Source: Glandiceps talaboti (lineage: Eukaryota; Hemichordata; Enteropneusta; Spengelidae). From it: a stretch of DNA of 64,000 bases. How positions within the stretch are numbered: position 1 is the first letter of the stretch; the number at the start of each line of letters is the position of its first letter. The position numbers were made by a program, and so were the translations under genes. The notes below the pieces were generated by a model, which was not told the origin of the DNA, made no database searches, and worked only from the letters and a program-made list of their open reading frames with translations. The stretch is taken from contig NC_135556.1 in NCBI RefSeq assembly GCF_964340395.1, positions 23,492,723 to 23,556,722 of the forward strand. The letters are read 5' to 3'. This document shows, piece by piece, positions 49,080 through 61,110 of this stretch.

Positions 49080-52000
49080 TGCACGTATGCATGCAGCACA
49101 ACACGTACTATGTCTATGTGTCATCTTTCAACGTATTAATGCAGGATGTACATTGTATCATTCGCTGTAAATCAATTACGAAATTCCACAAGAACAGGTA
49201 CATGTATGTACAATGAAAGAGTAAGTACAGATGTATGTTGCACAGGTATACAGAAGGCGAAGCATGGGAAAACACACGACAACAATATCGTCATCAATGC
49301 CTTGTGCTTTGTCATGTTGTAGCAGTAGTCATGGCAAAGCAATGAAAGCAACTAATTAAGCCTCATCTAATGCTCCTCTGATCCTACATTTCAATCCTGT
49401 ACACTGCCAGATTATAGACTCACTCACACCTGGTACCCACTCAGTGTAAACCTTGAAGTTGACAGAATCCATGCATGCTTCATATTGTACATCGGCAAAG
49501 AAGGTACATCTAACGTCTAGACAACCACATTGTACACACAGGTGTCACTACAGACAAACACATACATACAAATGATAGCAAGTTGTCCTTGCTATCAATT
49601 CAAGGAGGGATTTTAGAGACCTTTCAAGTGTAGTGTACCATGGTGCTCAGAGAGAGACAGACTAGATTCACAAAGACAGCACTTGATGTTATACAAGACA
49701 TGAACAGTAACCCTTGGAGATGGAAGAAAAAGAGAGACAAAGAAGACTTGGTAAGGAGAACAGGATGACTACATTGAGTACATGTGTGTATTTACACACG
49801 ATTCTACATATGACAATGGAAAAAATTGAAGGACCAGATCCTCACGAATTGTACTTTATTTTCACTTGCTGACAGTGACACCTTTCTTCTACTTAAAAGA
49901 ATTCAGTACTACAAATCTATCACTTTACTTAGACTTTCTACAAATCTCAATATTTTACGTTTCGTTTGGTTGCCATCTCTTCTGCTATCAAAGAAACTGA
50001 ATAAAACATGAATACTGAAGGACATTCTAACTCTTAGTATCAATATTAGGCTGCTTCTATGCTTTATCTTAACAAGGAGAATAAGCTGACTTCTACTTTG
50101 TTGCTATCACAAAATCTGAATAAAACGTGAAGGACTGTCATATTTTTCATCTTTGGGGAGAATATGCTGAGTTTTACTTTGTACGTTTTTGACAGGTAAC
50201 TTTGCAGTATATACTGAATGGTACCTGTAGTATTCTGTATTGAAGCCTACTTATCACTTGCTTAACAGCAAAACTAAAACCTGGTAGTGGTATTCAAGAC
50301 TCATTCCTTATGCACTTCTCTGTATTTAAGAATACATGTACCTGATTCAATCAATGAGATAACATTAGTTGCAATCACAAACATCACTGGAAGGGGGAAG
50401 GAGGGGGGCGAAAGAATCAAGGAGGTACTTCGGTTAATTCAGTATACATATATACTAACATGTTGAGAAATACCATTACCTGTGCTAAAACACCAGAACA
50501 GAAGTCAATTTTTGAAGTCGTTAAAGTCATTCATCAACATTAACATAACATTGGAATTAAGCTAAACAGTATTGTCAAACCCGCTAGCCAAAATCTCTGG
50601 GCTGTAGAATAGCTTACGTAATTGAGGTTTTATGTAAGTATTTTCACTTTCAAGAGTAAAATACATTATAAACTCAAACCAAATCAAATCCCCAAATCCC
50701 GAAATCCCTGTAATCATCAAAGATTTGATAAATGTACATGATATAAGCAACACAACAGACTATATGGTTACCAGTCTCGATACTGAATTCCTTTATAATG
50801 AAGTAATGCCTATGTAAGTTACATCATAACGTAACTAGATTCCTATGTTTCTAATCAACATAACCAGTCATTTGAATCTCAGCAGGCCAAGGTTCACCTA
50901 GGTGTACCTGATTTGTCCTTCAATAGTAAGATTTGTTGAAAGAGTATTACCGGTAATGTTATCAGTCTGATAGCAGGTGTTAATCTGTACATGGATCTAC
51001 ATATTTACTGTATCTACACAGAAGCAATGATAAAACACACATGACTAAACATATCTGCCAAAAGGACTAATCTGTTCCAATAGTGAAATTAATTACAGCA
51101 CTTTCCTTTATCCTGAGAATAATAAATGCCTATGTTACTTAGACATATGAAAGGTTGTAACACATTGCATAAAATACTTGGTTACAACGCAATGTCTGAA
51201 ATGACGAGATGGAAACAACTACCTGTAACCGTAGCTCAAAAGTATACATTCAATTAATCTGATCAACTACTGCAACCCCTAAATAAAGAAGCCATTCATC
51301 TATATTCTGTATCATATTGCTGATTTTATTACTTTGGCAACAAAAACAAACTGTAAGGTTCAAATTTGGTGTACAATGTCCATGTTCCCCTCATAAATGC
51401 TTTTTTACAGGCCTACCAAATAAAAATCTAATATTGCCTGGAAACTCTTTATGGGGAAAACTTCAAAAATAGTCACTTAAGTTCCAATCAAAACATAGGT
51501 AAACATGTAAAGAAAGAACAAATTAGTTCCATTTTGTGATATCCTATCCACTTTCTATTTCACAGTAGCTACAAAACTATGTGTTTGAAAAGAACATAAA
51601 CAACATGGTACATGTACACACACACCTCCAAGACTTATCAAATAAGAAACAATACCATTGATATGATAACTACCATGTCAATAAACACCTGCACAACATA
51701 CATGTTTTTTGACCTTGAACCAAAACCTGAATCTGAATATAAATGGGAATACGAACAGAAAGCTAATATGAAGCTGGGCTTTATGTCTCGAAGGAATGCC
51801 TAATTCGATACACCTACATTTTTGTACCGCGTCAAGCAGGGATGTAGTATGTAATATACCGGATACCTTGTGTAATGGAAATTAATAGGGCCTGACACTC
51901 CACATGTACAACTGGAATGTTCTAATATCAGATATCATACATGGAAACACAGCTATTGAAAACCACAAACCCTATGGAACCAACAAATAACCAATTACTG

Positions 52001-53650
52001 AAGTTGGAATGACATAAGCTATGTGTTACACTCTGTATTGAATATCTTTTGAAAACAAGCTTACCCATGTTGTAAAAGATGTTTTAAAACCTTGGTAACA
52101 GAGGTAAGGGGGGAAGATGGTAAACTTTACAAAATTCCATGAACAAGATAGCATATTTTGGGGGTTTGATGAGACTTGCGAATGCACATATATACCAGGA
52201 GAATGAAATTTGAATATAAAAAAGACATGAAAATACTGACCAAGTGAGAGGAGTTTATTATTTGTTCCATTTTTTACAACATTGTTCATATATACAATAC
52301 ATGTTTTTTACTTTAGAAGTCATATAGTACCCCAGAGACCAATTATGATCATAATCAATTTAATAATTTATTAGAATCATTATGAAAGCCCCACTTATGT
52401 ATTAATATTCATACAAATTACCAACTAAAAAAATTAATTAACTATAGTAAGAAATATGTTATTACCTAAAAGATGACATGATCCTTTATGATAATCAATT
52501 TAACTAATTGTCTAATTTTGTTGCAAGTCCATTCATTCCCAGAATCCCTTATATTACTCATCATCAGAATAAAAAATAGTCCAGCTCAAAAAAGTATAAA
52601 TTTAGTGTTCTATCATTCCACTATTCAAAAGATTTAACAGAAAATGTTCCACAAATGTATTAATTACTAAATGCTATATTGATCTCGTCTTCTACAGTCC
52701 ATTTTAATTCTTTCCAATACGACAATCTGTATCTATGATGTGTGAGGTTCTCACAGAAGGAATGATACTACAACATTGCCTATTTCTCAAACTAAAATTT
52801 ATGTAACAATTTTTTTCCCTATAAATTTGTTTGTTTCACTGCAGTGGATTATGGAATGTGAAACCCACACCTACATACATGTATGTAATTGAGATAGTGA
52901 GATGGTGACCTCTAATGACCTCACAGTGGTTTTGTTAATGCCAAAATAGTGGAGCACAAGGTGTTTGAACTTAACTGAGTGTGTACTTACAACTAGAGCA
53001 ATAAATCAAATGTCAGGGTCTGAAGGCTTTTATGGTGCATATAACTGAAAATTGTAGACCATCTGTGAATTACTGAGACAATAGGAATCTATCCATTAGA
53101 CTGCTGACAAGCATTATGACAGTAGCAGTCCTACTAGAAGTAGCGGCTTACACTGAGAATAGTATTTTGAACATATTTAGGCCATCAAGCTAGTAGAATC
53201 CACTGTGTGTAGCTGTGATCAGTAACTGTGTTTTCAATTGTATACATATAAGTAATGAGGTGAAGCAAATATTTCAAGTGTTGTCTATCATGTCAAGGTT
53301 ACATTCCAAAAGACTTCATCTTCTTTTCCATTGATGTGGCTTGCTGTGAAATATCACTGATCCTTAGAGTATTTGAAAACCCAGTAGCAGGAAAGGGAAC
53401 ATTGTTTATGATAATTTTTGTTTATATTTAAAAATATTTATTGTACTGGCAGAGGAATGTTTATCAATCACACTTTCAATTTCATAACCTTTACTTGGTA
53501 GTGTTCTCCTTCAAAATAATGACAATCCTAAAGCATAATGATATGTTAATTACTCTAGATAGGTATATAGCTAAATTCTGATACTAGGCTATTTTCAACA
53601 GCCTCTAAAATCATATCGTTGACTCGTCATCTACGTAATGTGTTAAGTGT
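49080..53650. other. Non-coding stretch, little recognised
   Basis: A faint two-copy duplication lies at 49,960-50,130 (GCTATCAAAGAAACTGAATA AAACATGAA versus GCTATCACAAAATCTGAATA AAACGTGAA). Otherwise AT-rich sequence with chance frames up to 87 codons and no domain, RNA or transposon end that I can identify. Confidence 0.4.
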
Positions 53651-53669
53651 GTGTTGATGCCTAAAGTGG

Positions 53670-53906
53670 TTAGTTGAGAGTCAATATCAAACTTGTATGG
53701 TAAGTCCTCCCAGAGTTTATCAAGTCGTCACTCACAGGACTGAACACTTGATGCTGAAACTGTGGCAGACTATTCCAAGTATTAACACTTTTATGCACAA
53801 AAGTGTATCTACATATATCCAGCCTAGTACAGTGTATGCTCCTTAAAAAGTTTGTACTTGTGACCTCCAGTTGCACTAATGTTGAACATGTTAAAATCTG
53901 ACACAC
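53670..53906 (-). mobile_element. Non-LTR retrotransposon relic: C-terminal tail of a reverse-transcriptase ORF, frameshifted
   Basis: The minus-strand translation contains TRLDICRYTFVHKSVNTWNS followed by LPQ. The pattern R-x(3)-Y-x-F-x(2)-(R/K)-x-V-(N)-x-WNSLP marks the end of the polymerase ORF in CR1/Rex/Jockey-group LINEs. About 40 bp further on, in another frame, stands DKLWEDLPYKFDID, which corresponds to the usual last residues of such proteins (LDK-W..-P..YDYD). The frame change and upstream stops show a dead, truncated copy. Nothing upstream of about 53,910 could be aligned, so most of the element is missing or decayed. No target duplication was found. Confidence 0.75.
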
Positions 53907-54079
53907 TATATCATGGATTCCAGTAATCTGTTCATTTTAAATGTCTATGTAGATTCCTGCCACTCTGTTTACAAATTTATACAAGTTATGATATTGAACC
54001 CAAGCAGTGTAATAACAACATAATCAAAACTATGACAGATTACCTGAATAAAATTCTAAACATGTTGCTGTTTTTGTAA

Positions 54080-55010
54080 AGGAAGGTAAGTATGTGTATG
54101 TGTATATACATGTAACTATGGAAAACCTAGCTCTGATAAATCCAATAACACAAACATATGCTCTTTACACACCAACATATGTCCCCAGTTTTATAAATAA
54201 TATGGCCAACCCTGTAGATTCTGTTTTAATTTCTGTTCATAACAAACAAGAAGCATTAACTGATTGCTGCAGTCTTGCCCAGTTGGGAAGCAATTCTTGA
54301 GATGTACTAATCTAATACAGAGTACATGTACTTAACATTGTTCACAATTACATGTAAAGGAAATGACACAGTCCCCAAATAAAATATCAACTGATAACTG
54401 CCCTATTTTGGCCACAAATATTTTCTTTCTGGACAAGCCTTCATTGGCAAGGATGACACTAATCTATTCATCTTACATGTAATGGAAATACAGGAGTTCA
54501 AAGGTCCATGGACACATCTACTTGAGGAGAGAGGACAAGGACCATGCAATTAGTGCAAGAGATTGAAAAACAAATTATTTGTTTATCATGTTTATCTAGA
54601 CTTGTTTATTAGTATCATCTCCTTGTTTATCTCCACAGAAAGGAGATGATGAATATGTAAACTGAAATTTCAGTATTGACAATGTGACATCTGAAAGACT
54701 TTGTAGTGTAGATGTTTATATGTAACTTTTTTCAGGGTTGTTGTCTGTTTCGTCCTGGAACAAGCTCTTCCAGGAGTAATATGGAAGGATATTTACAAAC
54801 TTGTACAAGTACTGTAGATCTGTTCTCCTACTCCTGGATAGCAGATGTTATATATGAAAATTCCGCTCCACACAGGCAAACAATTTTTTTAGCAAAAGAA
54901 TCCAAAAATTTCATGTTTTGTCTGAAATTCCTAAAATTATGTTCTTTATACTCTAACTCAAGTACTCCTGAATGTGAAAATGACTTCCAAAATAACAGAA
55001 AGCAAATAGT
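54080..55010. other. Non-coding stretch before the compound microsatellite
   Basis: A frame of about 100 codons (from 54,712) runs into the microsatellite and produces a 284-codon open frame. The pre-repeat part has no domain and the rest is YIHT repeats, so I do not call a gene. Confidence 0.4.
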
Positions 55011-55442
55011 TCACACAGACACAGACACAGACAACACAGATACTGACACACACACACACACATACACACAGATACAGACACAGACACAAATATACAGACA
55101 TAGACACAGACATAGACACACACACATACATACATACATACATACATACATACATACATACATACATACGTATGTACGTACGTACGTACGTACGTACGTA
55201 CATACATACATACATACATACATACATACATACATACATACATACATACATACACAGACATACACACAGAGACACACACACAGACACACATACATACATA
55301 CATACATACATACATACATACATACATACATACATACATACATACATACATACATACATACATACATACATACATACATACATACATACATACATACATA
55401 CATACATACATACATACATACATACATGCATACATACATATA
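55011..55442. repeat. Compound microsatellite with palindromic GTAC core
   Basis: ACAGAC/CACA-rich start (55,011-55,127), (TACA)n to about 55,167, a (GTAC)n core at 55,168-55,202 with a CpG in each repeat junction, (TACA)n, a CAGACA/CACAGA patch (55,254-55,288), and (TACA)n to 55,442. The GTAC core is self-complementary at every step and makes the TACA arrays on either side continuous through it. Confidence 0.95.
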
Positions 55443-55569
55443 TAATGTACATACACAAGATGACTATGACAAGCTAAATATATTGGAAATTTCAAAACAA
55501 TGTCTCAAAAAAACATGGCTAGATTTTGATATGACTTGTACACAATTTCACAACCTTCATAAATAATGC

Positions 55570-57140
55570 CAACAGAATATTAAATATTATGACAGTTGTA
55601 TTATAACATATTCATATAAAGTACAAATACCCTATCATATTACAATATATTTGTTGTATTTTTGTAATATATGTACGTTTATTAGCCAAGTACAATTTTA
55701 AACTTTTGACTAAGTGCTCATATACATAGACATTTATTAAATATAGCTGACAGTTTCAAAGCAGCACACACACACACATGATAAAAAGCACACAATGGTG
55801 AACTTCCATAACCCCATGAAATAAGACTCATATTTACATCTCTCTTTATCTGCAGTAATCAATACTTTCTGAGAAAAGTATGGATGAAAACTAATATCCC
55901 TAGATACACCAACTGATTCCATATGCTAACAGTGCCTGGGGACACGTTCTTTAAAACAGTTTTCCATGAAAATCGGAAAGTTACTGGAAGAGAAATTAAA
56001 TCTATGATGGCAATTTCCTTCTGGTAATAGTTTGGAATCAGCCATATCTCATCACCATGGTTGGGCTGACGTAATCCTGTCACGGAGCCATATTTTAGTT
56101 TGGTGAAAAACTGATACAAATGCCAAATGGAATATAGTACCGAATCTTTATTGCACTCAGGCTATTAAATTCTGAAATACGGTATCCATAAAATTACACA
56201 GTTAGACACTGATAGAGAGTGACAAATTGATATTACTTTTCTGCCTTCAAGAAAATAAGGCTTGACGTTTATCTTGTATGAAAAAACGAACGAATAAAGT
56301 ATATCAACTGATCCCTACATTTCCTAATATAAATGATTAATATTTTACAGTTGTTGATGTTATTGGCTGTTTATTTTTAATGTAAGAGTTCTTTATTTTA
56401 GGCTACATACCATGAAAATTGATAGTGGTATGAGAATTCTGAGAGGTATTTATTGTAGGGAATACATGCATCCTAACCTATAGGGAATGGGTTCACTATA
56501 CCAAGGCACTATACTTTCCTATGTTGGATTTATAAAAGCCTTGAAGGATGGATGGTACAGATTACAGCTACATGTTTACAATTCTCAAACTATTAATCAT
56601 TTTAAATAGAATGAAATTGCATCACTATTTGATGTGTTTAACCACTAATGGAGTTCCAAGATCTATGGTTTTGAGCTAACACACATCAGAAAGGTCTGAT
56701 CTGAAGTATCTGTAGAGCTTATATTTTGCTGATTTTTCTTTCATTAAATTGAAAATATAACCAGAAACTATTTTCATTTCAAGTTACTTCAGAGCTTTCC
56801 ACTGACTGCATGGACAGCATGGATACATACAATTGTGTATAAAACTCATATTTCAAGGAATGTTCACTTTGTGTAGACAATAATAGATACTTTAGTCAGG
56901 AGTATTCTAGAAACTAATATACATGTTGGCTTATTTTCTATGATATTTCTCTCCTTGTACAGTCAAAGAAATCAATAAATTCTACCAAAAATGTAGCTCA
57001 ATATCCTGCTGGGGAAAGGCTGAACAGCGCATATCAGTAGACTAGTAATAGTAATCCATCACACACCTGACAGACGGTTGTAACTGGTTACGTCGTTCAG
57101 TTTACTACAAACTCACCCTCCAATCTTAAAGTATGTCACT
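55570..57140. other. AT-rich non-coding stretch, nothing recognised
   Basis: Read on both strands. Chance frames only (61 and 86 codons on the minus strand at 55,737-56,119). Confidence 0.4.
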
Positions 57141-57141
57141 T

Positions 57142-57391
57142 CAGGGGTGAACAAATCCACTGGTCCTGGGTCCAGGACTAGCGGACCACACAAATTTTAC
57201 CTTGTCTGGTCCGTCGTACCAGTACGTTACTGTTAATAACTATGTTAAAAAGTCATCTGAATATACAGAATCATAGGTAAGATTTAAATTTTCACATTAG
57301 CGGGACCTGGGACCACTAATTCTTTCAGCCGGACCACTGGATTTTTTAAGGCACTTGTCCACCAGTTCACAAAATGATTTGTTTACCCCTG
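57142..57391. mobile_element. 250-bp hAT-like MITE
   Basis: Left end CAGGGGTGAACAAATC, and the reverse complement of the right end CAGGGGTAAACAAATC. Inside, CCACTGGTCCTGGGTCCAGG / ACTAGCGGACCAC is echoed by CCAGTGGTCC, TAGTGGTCCCAGGTCCCGC in reverse complement, and both halves have AAATTTTACC / AAATCTTACC. CAGGGGTG-type termini with subterminal GGTCC repeats are typical of hAT non-autonomous elements. The 8-bp flanks are not identical, so the expected duplication has decayed or the ends are slightly off. No transposase. Confidence 0.75.
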
Positions 57392-58536
57392 CACATGATG
57401 TGATAACATCATCATGTTTATATTAATGTTCCAATAGCACCACTGTCCATGTTAGAGAAAGACATTTGACTACATGGTGGAGAGAGATCATACAAAACAA
57501 GCCCACATGTATAGTTTCTAGACAAAGTCAGGGGTTTTTCTCCCTTACTCTGCTCCCTATAAACTAGTCAGTCAGGAAACATGGATGGCAAGATACAGTC
57601 ATAAATGCACACAAATATTCTCCTCTCAAAATACTAGCAGTGAGTAAAATATCAGTGCATCAATCAACCACGGTTATAATCTAGTCTATGCAGAGAATAG
57701 AATGTCAGAGAAGAAACATACCTACATTATTTGACAGTTCAGGAGAAACATCAACAAGTCTACTGCCTGATATCAGTGTATATCTTGCCATCTAAACATT
57801 CAGTTAGCACAAGCATTATCAACAAGTTTGCCTTTGCCCCATCATGGTAATCGCATTAGATGTATACTAAGGCTTAGCAATGTGATTGACCTATTCATAA
57901 TGTATAGTGTTAGCTGAGTCATCACCAATGGACCAAAGAATTCTGGAAAATTATTGATGAGTCCTCATTTTCTATCAACATAGAATAAAATAAAGTAAAC
58001 AAACACCCCACTAATAACAATGTCAGACATTTCAATACACTCATCATTTTTATTCACATACTATAATGAAACATACCAGTCTGCTTGGAGTATGATCACG
58101 TTTGCTGACAGGTCAAATAATATTTATGGGGTAATTATAGACCTTTTCAATGGTCCTTAGAAGCTATGTATTTTGGTAGGGACCATTTTTCATTCCAAGG
58201 TACCAATTTACTTTGGCATATCCACAATTAGAGAATTTTAACAAAAGACACGTATTCAATTGAGATGAACTAAGGGACTATCATGGTATTTATAGATGTG
58301 GCATTTTTTGTAGGTTAATGTGTTGGTATCACACCTAATAACATAAAGGTATTTGTCTCTTTCTCAATGTTTTTTTAATTAACAGCAACACTTATTCAGA
58401 ATTTACTGATGAAAATCATTGAAGTTGATAATATTCATTTCAGTACAAAAATTGTTTCTATTTAGTGTGTATACCATTAGTCCTAAAATACATGTATTCA
58501 TTTTATAAAATGAAGTACATTACACAGGGAACAACC
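57392..58536. other. AT-rich non-coding stretch, nothing recognised
   Basis: Only a small inverted pair (AATGGTCC at about 58,151 and GGGACCATT at about 58,178). No gene, RNA or repeat signal. Confidence 0.4.
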
Positions 58537-58558
58537 GGGGGGGGGGGGGGGGGGGGGG
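58537..58558 (+). repeat. Poly-G tract, 22 G
   Basis: Longest homopolymer in the window, plus strand, between AACAACC and TTGTTAC. Confidence 0.95.
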
Positions 58559-59422
58559 TTGTTACTGTGTTGAAAATCTGTCATGTCCTTCTGAAACAAA
58601 TAGTTATAAAAAATTGTCTCGTGTAAGTGAAATGCAAGACAGCTCCCTCAAAGTCTAACTATGCTGACCCTAAGTTATTTCAAGTTGACAGCATCCGGGG
58701 TGGCTGTAATTTATATCTCATATCAAAATGTCTAAGAGATTGGTCATTACACATTCTGTGATCATTAATGTCTCCTCATAACGAGAATTGTCACACTTCT
58801 GATGCAGCTACATAGTGTTCTATTTCAAACATGAAGTATTTTAAAGGCACATAAAACCCTCACATTGTGCCACAGTAGTTGTAGTACCCCTAGCAGAAGC
58901 TAGCTGCTTATCACTGTGACCTGCAGTTCCATGGTATCATGCACCTACCCAATGGCTTTATATGTTTATTTCTACTGTACAATGTATATGGCAAGGGAAA
59001 GGAAGTTTTGTAGAAGCACTCAAAGAAAAAATAACAGAAGCTGGCAACACTCATGTGAGATAAATAAACACCAAACCTATACCACTGTGACTTGGGACAA
59101 CGAAAAACCCATACAAATTACAAAATAAATAATATGAATACTACTAGTAATATTAGTAATGTAAACTTTTTGTTCACTTGTTGAAACTGAAATGAACCAT
59201 CAAGGGTAAAGCAACATAACCAGTATATGTCCAACACTCCAAAAGTTAGAGAGTGTTTTGATAAAATTATTTGCATTGTTTGCAATGTTCTGGTCCTTTG
59301 CCAAACAGAGGCCTTTAAACTGTTTTTATCAAACCATGATGTGTACATGTAATACAAGTCTCTGTACTTCCAACATACTGTGCCAAGTGTTACTTATCCA
59401 ATTCAGTTATTTACTTTCCCTG

Positions 59423-59447
59423 TTGAATTGAATTGAATTGAATTGAA
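59423..59447. repeat. (AATTG)n microsatellite
   Basis: Five pentanucleotide units, TTGAA phase. Confidence 0.9.
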
Positions 59448-60309
59448 ATTTATTCCACCAGAGAAGAAAAATATGTACACAGTCTTTGAAAGTATTTGTT
59501 TCGAAATGTAGTGGTAGAAATAATAACTCTGGTTTGCGAGAATGTGAAAGCAACATAAAGAACGTTTCTGGTGAGGGCCGTGGAAACAGTTCCCTAAGAA
59601 CTAATCAAGGTCCATGGACCAGACATGTTGACTGAAGATACTTGGCCTCACATTATACATGTACCTATACTGGTCAATATTACACTCTACATAATCACTG
59701 TTTGCTCACTTTTCACAACAGGTTTAAACTTAGCAAACTACATGTCATCAAAAACACAGTTCTGTTCAGTAAATCAGAGTGGTAGATAGCCTGTGACCAC
59801 TAATCCTGATAATCCCTCTGATGAACCTTGATAAGAAAGCACCATCAATGCCATGGGAACAGCAAAACTGAATTAGTAAAACCTTACACCATAGTAGTAT
59901 GTTACTGAACAACTTTGTAAAGGTAACTGAATCTACATCCTGTACAAGGTCACACTATTTATAGTCAGTATGTATTATCACAACAAAACAGTCGATTGTG
60001 AAGAACGGTTAGCCTTTTTATTTATCAAAAAAAGTATGTCATGGAAAGATACTACAACCATGGAAAGTGGAAAGAAACTTCCTACTTCCTAATTATGCCA
60101 GGACTCAATAAAACAGCTAAATTCATGAGCAATTACCATATTGCAAGTCTGCTGGCTTGTATGGTTCATTCATTCTATTGTTTACCTGTAGAGGATTGTT
60201 TTAAAAAGTTTGTTGCTAAACAAACATTTTGATCCACTCAACAATTGGTGGTATATTACTTTTCAATAATGATACATGTACACTGAGTTCTTTCCATCAC
60301 ACGATACAT

Positions 60310-61110
60310 TTTCACAGCGGAAACCGTGCTGAAAAATGGCAGACGGAAGTTGCATTACAATACCACCATTTCATCGCAAAACTTTTCGAAACAACACCGA
60401 GACCAAATGTCAGGTGCTGACAACGTGGTCCTACTGGGCCAATTACGGAAACAAAAGAATATTTTAGCAACTGTAAATGGTGTGTATTACTTCAAGAATT
60501 CACACTATTCTAATGTAACTATAGCGGTTCATAACAACATCGGGTTGTCTTTTTTGACATCGTAGTACGCTTTGAGTTGCACGATATATCGATAATCTGA
60601 CGACTCAAAAATAGTCGACCATCGTCATGTCATGATCATGAATGTTGGGGTATCAGTCCGCTGACGTAACGTAACAATTAACACCAATTACAGTTGACAT
60701 GGCCGCCATCCTAACCTTGACAACACAGGTGTATCTATTTTGGCTGATGGGTAGGCCACCAGCGAAATTTTGAGAGCAGAGATGGTGAAATGTTCTCCGC
60801 TGTCATTCAATAATTCGAGATAGGGTGATCCCTTAGGGTAATCCTCATGGTACGTAAACAATCTCCACACACAACAAATCGCACGTAACTTTACAGGTAA
60901 ACCCCTCCCTTGTTTACCGCTCATTTTTCGATCGTGGGAAGGAGAATCTAAGATCGTGAACAATGTACATCAATATATACCAAAAACTCACTAATTTGAC
61001 GAATTGTAGATATGTTGCTTACCTCTTCGATGACGATATACGTGCCCTCTTCAGATCTTCGTTGATTCTTTCGATGTGGGGTCAGAGGTTACCGGAAGAG
61101 CTTTGTTGGA
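60310..61110. promoter_or_regulatory. CpG-enriched promoter-like block
   Basis: CpG dinucleotides, scarce elsewhere, become frequent from about 60,310 to 61,580. Within the block are TATCGATA (60,587-60,594), a CRE-like TGACGTAA (60,662-60,669), a YY1-like AGGATGGCGGCC on the minus strand (60,701-60,712) and an ETS-like ACCGGAAG (61,091-61,098). YY1, ETS and CRE words cluster in promoters of broadly expressed animal genes, and an ETS word often marks the start site. A strong minus-strand splice donor lies 70 bp downstream of the ETS word. Short ATG frames on both strands (plus 60,336 MADGSCITIPP; plus 60,699 MAAILTLTTQ; minus 60,924 MSGKQGRGLP) may be start exons or chance. The direction of transcription is not settled; it may be bidirectional. 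Confidence 0.45.
61023..61095 (-). other. Candidate first (5' UTR) exon, minus strand
   Basis: On the minus strand the ETS-like CTTCCGGT is followed by about 70 bases, then a near-consensus donor ATCGAAGAG/GTAAGCAAC. There is no ATG in the open frame reaching the donor, so it would be a non-coding leader exon. If right, the gene extends towards lower coordinates and the rest of the window is largely its introns. The 5' boundary is a guess from the motif position. Confidence 0.35.

Noticed and set aside
54712-55566. 284-codon plus frame and 142-180-codon minus frames
   Set aside because: Most of their length is translated TACA/CA microsatellite. The first 100 codons have no domain and no splice or start support.
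60699-60773. Short plus frame MAAILTLTTQ... and minus ATGGCGGCCATG start at the YY1-like word
   Set aside because: The ATGGCGGCC word is itself the YY1 motif. Both frames stop within 25 codons and no partner exon is known.
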